Notes under the pieces: model-generated
Seen by the model: only the letters and a program-made list of their open reading frames with translations
Databases searched by the model: none
Told to the model about the DNA's origin: nothing
Assembly (NCBI GenBank): GCA_965198495.1
Contig: CBDAPL010000001.1
Location: 2,604,001-2,668,000, forward strand
Length of the DNA stretch: 64,000 nucleotides
Direction: 5' to 3'
DNA from: RH-AL1 sp965198495
GTDB taxonomy: Bacteria; Pseudomonadota; Alphaproteobacteria; Rhizobiales; Beijerinckiaceae
Shown: positions 33,743-41,169 of the stretch, one piece after another
How positions within the stretch are numbered: the first letter of the stretch is position 1
How the letters are laid out: each line of letters starts with the position of its first letter
Made by a program: the position numbers and the translations under genes

Positions 33743-35719
33743 ATGTTCCTTGCCCTCGACACCAAGAACGATGTCCAGCCCTCGCGCGACGGGAAGCGCG
33801 ACGCCACGGACAGGGCCATCGCCCGGGCCACCGAGGCGCTGCTGGGGGTGCAGCACAAGGACGGTCATTTCCAGTTCGATCTCGAGGCGGACGCCGCGAT
33901 CCCGGCGGAAGCGATCCTCGTCAAGCACTTCCTCGGCGAGCCCGATCTCGCGATGGAGCGCAAGACCGCGGCATACCTGCGCCGGTTGCAGGAGCCGCAC
34001 GGCGGTTGGCCGATGCTGGCGAAGGGCGAGACGAACGTCTCGGCGAGCGTGAAGGCCTATTTCGCGCTGAAGATCATCGGCGACAGCATCGACGCGCCGC
34101 ACATGGCGCGCGCCCGCGCGGCGATCCTCGAGGCCGGCGGCGCCGTCAACGTCAACGTCTTCACGAAGATGTTCCTGGCGCTGTTTGGCATCGTGCCCTG
34201 GCGCGCCGTGCCGGTGATGCCGGTCGAGATCATGCACGCGCCGGGCTGGTTTCCCTTCCACATCTACAAGATCTCCTATTGGGCGCGCGCGACGCTGATC
34301 CCGCTGCTCGTCGTCATGGCGCTCAAGCCGCGCGCCAGGAACCCGCGCGACGTCACGATCGACGAGCTTTTCCTCGTTCCCCCCAACGAGGTGCGGCACT
34401 GGCCCCGGACGGCCAACCAGACGGGGCTTTCGGGCGCCGCCTTCTACGCGCTCGACAAGGTGCTGCACGTCGCCGAGCCGTTCTTCCCCGCCAAGACGCG
34501 CGCCTCGGCCATCGACAAGGCGATGGCCTTCGTGCGCCATCGTCTGAACGGCGAGGACGGCTTCGGCGCGATCTATCCCTCGATCGCCTATACCCTGATG
34601 ATGTTCAGGCTGATGGACGTTCCCGAGGATCATTCCGACATGATCGCGGCGCGAGCGGCTTTCGCCAAGCTCATGGCCGACAACGGCGCGGAGGGCTTCT
34701 GTCAGCCCTGTCTCTCGCCCATCTGGGATACGGTGCTCTCCGCGCATGCCTTGCTGGAGGCGCTGCCCGATCAGCCGCGCGACGCGGAACGCGCGCTCGA
34801 CTGGTTGATCCCGCACCAGGTGCTCGACCTCAAAGGCGATTGGGCCTACCGGCGCCCCGACCTCAGGCCGGGCGGCTGGGCGTTCCAGTACAGCAACAGG
34901 TTCTACGTCGACCTCGACGACACCGCTGTCGTCGTGATGGCGATGGACCGCGCCCGCGGCGAAGGCGGAACGCGCGGCTACGACGAGGCGATCGCGCGCG
35001 GTCGCGAGTGGGTGCTCGGCATGCAGAGCTCGAATGGCGGCTGGGCGGCCTACGACGTCGACAACACCTCGTTCTACCTCAACCAGATTCCTTTTGCCGA
35101 CCATGGCGCCCTGCTCGATCCGCCGACGGCCGACGTCACGGCGCGCTGCCTCTCCATGCTGGGACAGCTCGGCGAGCGGATCGCCTCCAGCGACGCCGTC
35201 CGACGCGGGGTCGCCTTCATGCTCGACGAGCAGCATGCCGAAGGGAGCTGGTTTGGCCGCTGGGGGCTCAACTACGTCTACGGCACATGGTCGGCGCTCT
35301 GCGCCTTCAACGCCGTCGGCATGGACGTCCGTCACCCGGCGATCCGCCGCGCCGTGGCTTGGCTGGAGGCGATCCAGAACGCGGATGGCGGCTGGGGCGA
35401 GGACGACCACGGCTACGCGCTGGACTACGGCGCGTACAAGCCTTGCGCGAGCACGGCGTCGCAGACGGCTTGGGCCTTGCTCGGCCTTATGGCCGTGGGC
35501 GAAAGCGACGGCGAGGCGGTGCGACGCGGCGTCGGCTACCTCGCGGCCAGCCAGGGCGCGGATGGCTTCTGGGACGAGGTGCGCTACACGGCGGTCGGCT
35601 TCCCGCGCGTGTTCTACCTGCGCTACGGCGGCTATCCCAAATTCTTCCCGCTCTGGGCGCTGGCGCGCTACCGCAACCTCAAAGAGGCCGGCACGACGAG
35701 CGTGACCTACGGCATGTAG
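33743..35719 (+). CDS. shc: squalene-hopene cyclase
   Basis: 658 residues, full length. The catalytic acid motif D-x-D-D occurs as VDLDDTAVV (residues 390-393), and several QW repeats are visible (QHKDGHFQF, QEPHGGWPML, QSSNGGWAAYDVDN, QNADGGWGEDDHG, QGADGFWDEV). It cyclises squalene to hopene/hopanol for membrane hopanoids and sits on the inner membrane as a monotopic protein. No hpnCDE squalene-synthesis genes are nearby. The only same-strand partner is the following P450, 25 nt downstream. Confidence 0.96.
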   Translation: MFLALDTKNDVQPSRDGKRDATDRAIARATEALLGVQHKDGHFQFDLEADAAIPAEAILVKHFLGEPDLAMERKTAAYLRRLQEPHGGWPMLAKGETNVSASVKAYFALKIIGDSIDAPHMARARAAILEAGGAVNVNVFTKMFLALFGIVPWRAVPVMPVEIMHAPGWFPFHIYKISYWARATLIPLLVVMALKPRARNPRDVTIDELFLVPPNEVRHWPRTANQTGLSGAAFYALDKVLHVAEPFFPAKTRASAIDKAMAFVRHRLNGEDGFGAIYPSIAYTLMMFRLMDVPEDHSDMIAARAAFAKLMADNGAEGFCQPCLSPIWDTVLSAHALLEALPDQPRDAERALDWLIPHQVLDLKGDWAYRRPDLRPGGWAFQYSNRFYVDLDDTAVVVMAMDRARGEGGTRGYDEAIARGREWVLGMQSSNGGWAAYDVDNTSFYLNQIPFADHGALLDPPTADVTARCLSMLGQLGERIASSDAVRRGVAFMLDEQHAEGSWFGRWGLNYVYGTWSALCAFNAVGMDVRHPAIRRAVAWLEAIQNADGGWGEDDHGYALDYGAYKPCASTASQTAWALLGLMAVGESDGEAVRRGVGYLAASQGADGFWDEVRYTAVGFPRVFYLRYGGYPKFFPLWALARYRNLKEAGTTSVTYGM

Positions 35720-35744
35720 CCGACCGACCGCGAAGGAACGTCAT

Positions 35745-37046
35745 TTGAGAGCGAAAAGCTGGAATCCGTCCAGGCACGGTGAACCCTACGCCTACTACGC
35801 GATGCTGCGGCGGCAATCTCCCGTGATCCGCGCCAATATCCCGACGCGCGGACCCGGCTGGATGGTGACGCGCTACGCCGACGCCGTGCAGGTCATGCGC
35901 GATCCGCGCTTCTCGAACAATCCGCGCAAAGCCGCCAGGCCGCCGCTGTTCGGCTTCGGCGGCCGCCTCGCGCCCAAACTGATCAAGCTCGTCGGCGAGG
36001 CGATGATCTGCGCCGACGATCCGGCCCACGCGAGGCTCCGCAAGCTCGTCTCGAAGGCCTTTACGCCGAAAACCGTAGCCGAGATGGAAGGCTCGATCAC
36101 CCGCAGCGTCGAGGCCATGCTCGACGATGCCGCCGCGCTGTCCGCCCGGCACGGGCAGATCGACCTGGTGACCGCGCTCGCCCTTCCGCTGCCGCTCCTC
36201 GTGATCTCGGAAATGCTCGGTATACCCGAAGCTTGGCGGCTGACGTTCCACCATCAGATCACGCGCCTGATCGAGGTCAACGACCAGCCGGTGAAGCGTG
36301 CGATCCGCTGGCTTCCGGCGATGCCGAGGCTGGTGGCGTTCTTCGAACGGCTGATCGATCTCAAGCGGGCGGAGCCGGACGACCGGCTTATCGCCCGCCT
36401 GATGGCGGCCGAGGACGAAGGCGACACGCTGAGCCGCGACGAACTGGTGGCGATGATCTTCCTGCTGCTGTTCGCCGGCCACGAGACCTCGGTCAACCTC
36501 ATCGGCAACGGCCTGCTCGCCCTGCTCGATCATCCCGACCAGATGGCGCTGCTGCGCCGGCGCCCCGAGCTGATGGATGGCGCGGTCGAGGAACTGCTGC
36601 GCTACACCAATCCCGTCGAGTACGGCACGGCCCGCTTCGCCACCGAGGACGTGACGCTCGCCGGCGTGACGATACCCAAGGGCGATCTGGTGATGGCGCT
36701 GATCGCCTCGGCCAACCACGACGAGACGGCCTTCGAGGCCGCCGATACGCTCGACGTGACGCGCAAGGACAATCGCCATCTCGCGCTCGGTTTCGGCCTG
36801 CACTATTGCCTCGGCGCGGCGCTGGGGCGACTGGAAACGAAGGTGGCGCTCAACGCCCTGCTCCGACGCTTCCCGGATCTTCGCCTCGCGGTCGCGCGCG
36901 AGGCCATCGTCTGGCGCCAGTCGAGCGGGCTGCGCGGGGTCGTGGCGCTGCCGGTCTCGCTCGGTGCCGACGCGTCGGCGAAAGAGCTGGAGGCCGCACC
37001 GTCTAAGCGCGCTTCGCCTCCTCGCGCGCGCGCTGACGCTCTATGA
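35745..37046 (+). CDS. cytochrome P450 downstream of squalene-hopene cyclase
   Basis: 433 residues, starting at a TTG at 35745 with AAGGAA about 6 nt upstream. Soluble bacterial class I type: AGHETS at 244-249, ExxR within EELLR at 282-286, heme loop LGFGLHYCLGAALGRLE with Cys at 355. It shares only family motifs with the P450 at 28985. It follows shc by 25 nt and probably shares its transcript, suggesting oxidation of a triterpene or other lipid. The 3' end overlaps the convergent tatC by 44 bp. Confidence 0.9.
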   Translation: MRAKSWNPSRHGEPYAYYAMLRRQSPVIRANIPTRGPGWMVTRYADAVQVMRDPRFSNNPRKAARPPLFGFGGRLAPKLIKLVGEAMICADDPAHARLRKLVSKAFTPKTVAEMEGSITRSVEAMLDDAAALSARHGQIDLVTALALPLPLLVISEMLGIPEAWRLTFHHQITRLIEVNDQPVKRAIRWLPAMPRLVAFFERLIDLKRAEPDDRLIARLMAAEDEGDTLSRDELVAMIFLLLFAGHETSVNLIGNGLLALLDHPDQMALLRRRPELMDGAVEELLRYTNPVEYGTARFATEDVTLAGVTIPKGDLVMALIASANHDETAFEAADTLDVTRKDNRHLALGFGLHYCLGAALGRLETKVALNALLRRFPDLRLAVAREAIVWRQSSGLRGVVALPVSLGADASAKELEAAPSKRASPPRARADAL

Positions 37047-37779
37047 AGCCGACCGAGAGGATCGAGCCCTCGTAGAGCGCGTAGGCCGGCACGGCGAGCG
37101 CCAGCATCGAGAACGCGTCGGGCGGCGTCAGGATCGCCGCCGCGATGAACACCAGGACCAGCGCGTAGCGCCGCTTCGATCGCAGGAAGGCCGTGTCGAC
37201 GACGCCGATGCGGCCGAGCAGCGTCAGGACGACCGGCATCTGGAACATCAGGCCGAAGGCGAAGATCAGCGTCATGATCAGCGAGAGGTATTCGCTGACG
37301 CGCGGCAGAAGCTCGATCTGCGCGCGGCCCGGCTGCTTCGACTGCTCCATGCCGAGGAAGAAGTGCAGCAGGTTCGGCATCACCACGAAATAGACGAGCG
37401 CCGCGCCGAACGCGAAGAACACCGGCGTCGCGAAGAGGTACGGCGCGAAGGCGTTGCGCTCGTGCTTGTAGAGGCCCGGCGCGACGAAGGCATAGATCTG
37501 CGTGAAGATGATCGGGCACGAGAGGTAGGCGGCGGCGAAGAAGGCCACCTTGATCTGCGTGAAGAAATATTCCTGCGGGGCGGTGTAGATCAGCCGCGCG
37601 TCGGGTCCCGCCACATGCGTGTAGGGGACGACCAGCAGGTTGTAGAGGTCCTTGGCGAAGAAGAAGCAGACGATGAAGATCACGATGAACGCGCCGAGCG
37701 CGCGGATCAGGCGCGTGCGCAGCTCGACGATGTGTTCCATGAGAGGCGCCTTGGTCGCCTCGATATCGGCATCTGTCAT
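37003..37779 (-). CDS. tatC: twin-arginine translocase subunit TatC
   Basis: 258 residues with six transmembrane helices. Signature regions: APLMEHIVELRTRLIRALGAFIVIF near the N-terminus (His-Ile-x-Glu-Leu-Arg binds the RR motif), YTAPQEYFFTQIKVAFFAAAYLSCPIIFTQIYAFVAPGLYKHER, and FGLMFQMPVVLTLL. TatC is the receptor for RR signal peptides such as those on the metallo-hydrolase at 20259 and the oxidoreductase at 61028. It is separated from tatB by about 450 bp, unlike the compact tatABC of most relatives. Confidence 0.97.
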   Translation of the reverse strand: MTDADIEATKAPLMEHIVELRTRLIRALGAFIVIFIVCFFFAKDLYNLLVVPYTHVAGPDARLIYTAPQEYFFTQIKVAFFAAAYLSCPIIFTQIYAFVAPGLYKHERNAFAPYLFATPVFFAFGAALVYFVVMPNLLHFFLGMEQSKQPGRAQIELLPRVSEYLSLIMTLIFAFGLMFQMPVVLTLLGRIGVVDTAFLRSKRRYALVLVFIAAAILTPPDAFSMLALAVPAYALYEGSILSVGFIERQRAREEAKRA

Positions 37780-38232
37780 CGCGGCGCGTCAGCGGGCTTG
37801 CGCCCCTCCCCGGAGGACCCGGCATGGGACCCGGCGCTGTTACACACCAACTCACGGCAAAAGTCAGGCTGGGTGTATCGCATAGACCAAGCTGGGAAAT
37901 TACCGCCCGTGGATCGAGCAGAGCCAGCGGCGATGGTGCGGCTGCGGATCTACAAACCGCCTCTAGTATTGTTCACGGCCAGCCCTTGCGTGTCTTACCG
38001 CTGCCGCTCTCTATACCAATCCCACGCAAGTAACATGGGAGGTGGCAAGACGATGGCGAAGAAAATCCAATCGAACATCTGTGGCATGTTGAAACGTCCC
38101 GTTCGTCCTCGACGATCCTGCGACTCGGGCCATCGCTTGTCGCCCTCATTTGAGGGCTAATCAGGAACTCCAGCGTGCTGGCACTGGTGGAGTTTGCTGC
38201 CGCATGCCGCGAATATCAGCAGTCTTTGCGAT
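37780..38232. other. extra DNA between tatC and tatB
   Basis: About 450 bp with no recognisable full gene. Base composition is visibly less GC-rich than the flanking tat genes, with runs such as GAAAATTAC and CTATACCAATCC. One short frame with a good ribosome site is listed separately. No terminal inverted repeats or target duplication were found by eye, so an insertion-sequence relic is possible but unsupported. Confidence 0.5.
38053..38160 (+). CDS. possible 35-residue small protein
   Basis: ATG at 38053 preceded by GGAGGT about 9 nt upstream. The product (MAKKIQSNICGMLKRPVRPRR...) is very basic, has two Cys and ends SPSFEG. It lies antisense in the tatB-tatC gap. No family is recognised. 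The only support is the Shine-Dalgarno, so it may be fortuitous. Confidence 0.2.
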   Translation: MAKKIQSNICGMLKRPVRPRRSCDSGHRLSPSFEG

Positions 38233-38646
38233 TCAAGCGGGATGCGACGCGACCGGAGCTTGGCGATCCTCGACGTCGCGCTGCAGGTCCAGCGCCGTGT
38301 CGCCGGCGCCGAAGGCGGGCGCGCCATGGTCCGCCGCGGGCTCCGGCGCGGGAAGCGGCCGCATGATCGGCTTCGCCTCGATGTCGCGACGCAGATCCTG
38401 CATGCTCGGGAGCCCGACGTCGACCTTGGCGCTGTCGGCGAGCTTCTGCGCCTCCTTGCGCAGGTCCGCCATGTCGGCCTCGCGCATCGCGTCCATGAAC
38501 TGGCCCTGGAACTCACCGGCCATGCGCTTCATCTTGGCGACGAACTGACCGACCTGGCGGAGGACGCGCGGCAGGTCCTTGGGCGGAATGAAGATCAGCG
38601 CGACGATGCCGACGATGAGGATCTTGCCGGCGTCGAAATCGAACAT
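38233..38646 (-). CDS. tatB: Sec-independent translocase subunit TatB
   Basis: 137 residues from the ATG at 38646. One N-terminal transmembrane helix (MFDFDAGKILIVGIVALIFIPPKDLPRVLRQVGQFVAKMKRMAGEFQ) is followed by the amphipathic helix with the family's P-K-x-L-P hinge. A variable acidic tail follows. TatB forms the receptor complex with TatC. It starts 14 nt after the tatA stop. Confidence 0.93.
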   Translation of the reverse strand: MFDFDAGKILIVGIVALIFIPPKDLPRVLRQVGQFVAKMKRMAGEFQGQFMDAMREADMADLRKEAQKLADSAKVDVGLPSMQDLRRDIEAKPIMRPLPAPEPAADHGAPAFGAGDTALDLQRDVEDRQAPVASHPA

Positions 38647-38660
38647 GGCGCTCGAACCCC

Positions 38661-38942
38661 TCAGCCGACCTTGCGCGGCTCGGTCGTCTCGCCATGCGCG
38701 ACGGGCTGCGGCGAGGACGCGGGATACTGGTCGAGGCTGCGGATCGGCTCGACGGGACGCTGATCGAGCGGGCGTGGCACCGGCGCTGGCTTGGGCTCGT
38801 CGTCCTCGTTCAAGCCCTTCTTGAAGCTCTTGATGCCCTTGGCGACATCGCCCATCACGTCGGAGATCTTGTTCTTGCCGCCGAAGAACAGCAGCAGCAC
38901 CGCGCCGACGATGATCCAATGAATTAGCGACATGCTGCCCAT
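38661..38942 (-). CDS. tatA: Sec-independent translocase subunit TatA
   Basis: 93 residues; GGAGAG lies 4 nt before the ATG at 38942 (an ATG three codons later is the other candidate). MSLIHWIIVGAVLLLFFGGKNKISDVMGDVAKGIKSFKKGLNEDDE is the TatA transmembrane helix plus hinge FGGKNKI and amphipathic helix. A Pro/Arg/Asp-rich tail follows. TatA polymerises to form the protein-conducting patch. Confidence 0.95.
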   Translation of the reverse strand: MGSMSLIHWIIVGAVLLLFFGGKNKISDVMGDVAKGIKSFKKGLNEDDEPKPAPVPRPLDQRPVEPIRSLDQYPASSPQPVAHGETTEPRKVG

Positions 38943-39125
38943 GGTACTCTCCGCGCGTCCTCGTGCGTTCGCCTTGCCGAAGACTTAGGCTTACAGACGG
39001 GGGAAAACAAGGCGAAGCTCGCGCGCGAAGCCGCGCCCGCGCCCCGCTCGGCCGATTGCGGCAGAGGCGGCTTTCGTGCCACTGCACGGATAACGTCCAC
39101 GAGAGACGATCAAGGGAGATATAAG

Positions 39126-39830
39126 ATGTTCTCACGCCCGACGTTCGTTCGCGGCGCCATCCTCGGCGCCGCGGCGCTCGCCGCATCGAACCTCGCCGCG
39201 CCAAGCCTGGCCTGGGCAGACGGTCCGCTCGACGCCTATCTCCCCAAGAACGGCACGATCGAGGGACACGTGATGCGGCTCGGCGTGGCGCCCGAGGACC
39301 AGGCCATCGACCGCCAGTTCCAGAACGCCGTCGCCAACAACATGGACTGGTTCAAGCGCTACGTGACGAGCAACAAGTCCGGCCAGCCCCTGCCCTACAA
39401 CCCGAAGATGGGCGTGACCCCGGCGCAGTACGAGAAGCTGCAGCACATGAAGGCGGACTTCCAGCCGGTGGACGCCATCACCATCAAGGTCAAGAAGACC
39501 GCCGACGGCAGCGTCACCTTCGCGGCCACCGACAAGCCGGCGGTCGGGTTGAACGACGTCACCTTCCCGACCGACGAGAAGACCGCGAAGACGCCGTTCG
39601 GCACGCTCGCGGTCTTCAACGCGATCCACCAGAAGGACGCCAACGCGCCGATCGGCGCGTGGGACGGCGCCGAATGGGCGCAGGTGAAGCCGAGCGACGC
39701 CGACCAGCCCAGCGCCAAGATCGCCTTCGGCAAGCGCGATCCCTCCGGCGAGGGCGTGCTGTACTACCAGGTCGCGCCCTACAAGGACCACCCGCAGCAG
39801 TCCCTGGTGGTGTTCTACAAGCTCGACTGA
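39126..39830 (+). CDS. exported hypothetical protein
   Basis: 234 residues with AGGGAGATATAAG before the ATG. N-terminal signal peptide (FVRGAILGAAALAASNLAAPSLAWA). The mature protein (DGPLDAYLPKNGTIEGHVMRLGVAPEDQAIDRQFQNAVANNMDWFKRYV...) is soluble, Lys/Asp-rich and contains no Cys. It includes QYEKLQHMKADFQPVDAITIKVKKTADGSVTFAATDKP. I do not recognise a family with certainty. No same-strand neighbour suggests a role. Confidence 0.65.
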   Translation: MFSRPTFVRGAILGAAALAASNLAAPSLAWADGPLDAYLPKNGTIEGHVMRLGVAPEDQAIDRQFQNAVANNMDWFKRYVTSNKSGQPLPYNPKMGVTPAQYEKLQHMKADFQPVDAITIKVKKTADGSVTFAATDKPAVGLNDVTFPTDEKTAKTPFGTLAVFNAIHQKDANAPIGAWDGAEWAQVKPSDADQPSAKIAFGKRDPSGEGVLYYQVAPYKDHPQQSLVVFYKLD

Positions 39831-40191
39831 GGGGGAAGAGAAAGGCCGGTCATGTTTCGACGATCGCGCATTTACGCGCTGCACTGGACTGGCCATCATT
39901 AGGGGCCAAGCCCTCCCCATCCTAAAATGCTGTGTATGAAACCACAGGCAAGACCTTCGGCAATCCATACGCCCTTCACGCCACAGAGAGCGCCGTGCCG
40001 AGCTAGAGCTTGCCGCGTCCGCTTATGTACGTCCTAGGCACTTCCTCTTAACGGGGAAGTGACATACCTTTCGTCACATCGAGTGCGTTTGCTGCCTAAT
40101 GCCAGCTAAAATGGGCCAAGGAGGGCGCCCCATTTACCTCGCGTTGGTCGCGGACCGCGGTCACTCGGCTTTGTGAACCATGGAGGGTTCT
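39831..40191. other. gene-poor accessory stretch
   Basis: About 360 bp with no supported gene. Composition is more AT-rich than the surroundings. Only short frames without ribosome sites are present. It leads into the toxin-antitoxin relics before nrdJ. Confidence 0.5.
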
Positions 40192-40395
40192 ATGAGCTAT
40201 GTCGTGCATATCGGTTACGACACGCAAGAGAGCAGGTATTATGTGCTCTCCTCTGAAATCCCCGGCCTTAATGTCGAGGCTAGCTCCGTTGATGAGTTTG
40301 TAGAGATCGCGCGCGATCTCGCTCCTGACTTAATCGGCGAGCACGCAACGGGCTCTTCTATCGACTTCCGCCACGAGCGTGACTTTGCTCGATAG
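40192..40395 (+). CDS. DUF1902/HicB-like antitoxin
   Basis: 67 residues from the ATG at 40192 (GGAGGG 4-5 nt upstream). The sequence YVVHIGYDTQESRYYVLSSEIPGLNVEASSVDEFVEIARDLAPDLI is the partial RNase H fold of HicB/DUF1902 proteins (x-D-P-E-x-x-x-W-x-A-x-S-D-x-P-G-L type). HicB partners bind and inhibit HicA. The adjacent downstream gene is a broken HicA-like frame, so this antitoxin appears orphaned. It overlaps nothing and its stop abuts the next ATG. Confidence 0.75.
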   Translation: MSYVVHIGYDTQESRYYVLSSEIPGLNVEASSVDEFVEIARDLAPDLIGEHATGSSIDFRHERDFAR

Positions 40396-40642
40396 ATGAG
40401 CGGTAACCCATCCGGCGCTCTGTGCGCTGCTCAAGGACGCTGGGTGCAGTTTCGTTCGTCAAGGCGGGAAAGGTTCACATGAAGTGCGCGGCCGGCCACT
40501 GGTCGGAGGCAGCCCGAAAACTTCGGTGACAATCCGCCTCGATCAGAATATCGTGGAGCACTATCGCGGTCTCGGCGCCGGATGGCAGAGCAAGATGAAC
40601 GCGGCGCTGCGCAAGACGATCGGCACGGGACGGCTTCGCTAG
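40396..40642 (+). pseudogene. broken toxin-antitoxin relic: HicA-like start joined to a BrnA-like end
   Basis: ATG-AGC at 40396 immediately follows the DUF1902 stop, as a hicA would. After a frame slip the sequence reads HPALCALLKDAGCSFVRQGGKGSHEV, matching the HicA core (KxxG..xVRQxGSHxx). The same frame then continues into KTSVTIRLDQNIVEHYRGLGAGWQSKMNAALRK, which matches the C-terminal ribbon-helix-helix of BrnA antitoxins. A HicA and a BrnA are not normally one protein, so this looks like a deletion junction between two systems. Confidence 0.6.
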
Positions 40643-40667
40643 AACCTCGGGCCGGACGCGCCTCGCT

Positions 40668-41030
40668 TCAGCGGAGCGTCGCCGCATTTATCAGCGAAAA
40701 GCGCCAGCGGCTGTGCGCGATGTTGCCGGACGGCTTCTGCGCCGCGTGACGGTGAACGTAGGACACGACCTTCTTCATGTGCGCGAAGTCCTCGTCCGCG
40801 AGGTCGGCCTTCTTCTCGCGCTTGATCGCGACGATGTGGCGGCCGGACTCGTGGCCGATCGACTCCTTGCCGCCCGGATCGTCGATGTGACGCCTACGTT
40901 CCTGGCTTCCCGATTGGTGTCCGCCCGCGCTGCGTCGACTCTTTTTGCTGGAGAGTAGTGCAAGGCATCTAGACTCTTGCCGGAATCGTGTTTTCGACTG
41001 GGAGAGTCCAGCGCGGCGCCTACAAAGCAA
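40668..41030 (-). pseudogene. DUF3140-like gene remnant
   Basis: The segment GGKESIGHESGRHIVAIKREKKADLADEDFAHMKKVVSYVHRHAAQKPSGNIAHSRWRFSLIN is the core of DUF3140 proteins. The preceding residues (MLCRRRAGLSQSKTRFRQ...) do not resemble the family N-terminus, and the end (NAATLR) replaces the usual WGHDP tail. Both ends therefore look lost or scrambled. It lies between the HicA/BrnA relic and nrdJ, on the opposite strand. Confidence 0.55.
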
Positions 41031-41039
41031 CGGTCAAGC

Positions 41040-41056
41040 ATTAACGATGCGTTAAT
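41040..41056. promoter_or_regulatory. perfect 17-bp palindrome upstream of nrdJ
   Basis: ATTAACG-ATG-CGTTAAT is an exact 7-3-7 inverted repeat about 115 bp before the nrdJ start, in an AT-rich patch that also holds TTTATAG. It has the shape of a dimeric repressor operator. It does not match the NrdR-box consensus I know. Role inferred from position only. Confidence 0.4.
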
Positions 41057-41169
41057 TTTTAGCAGCGTTTATAGCACATCTTGCGGGGATAACTCCAAAG
41101 GCATACTATCTTTGGTACGCACCTGGGTCATCTTGCGCGAACAGCCACTAGACTCCGAACAGGAATGCC

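Noticed and set aside
41040..41169. Cobalamin riboswitch before nrdJ
   Set aside because: The 130-nt leader lacks the conserved B12-box and is too short for the aptamer.
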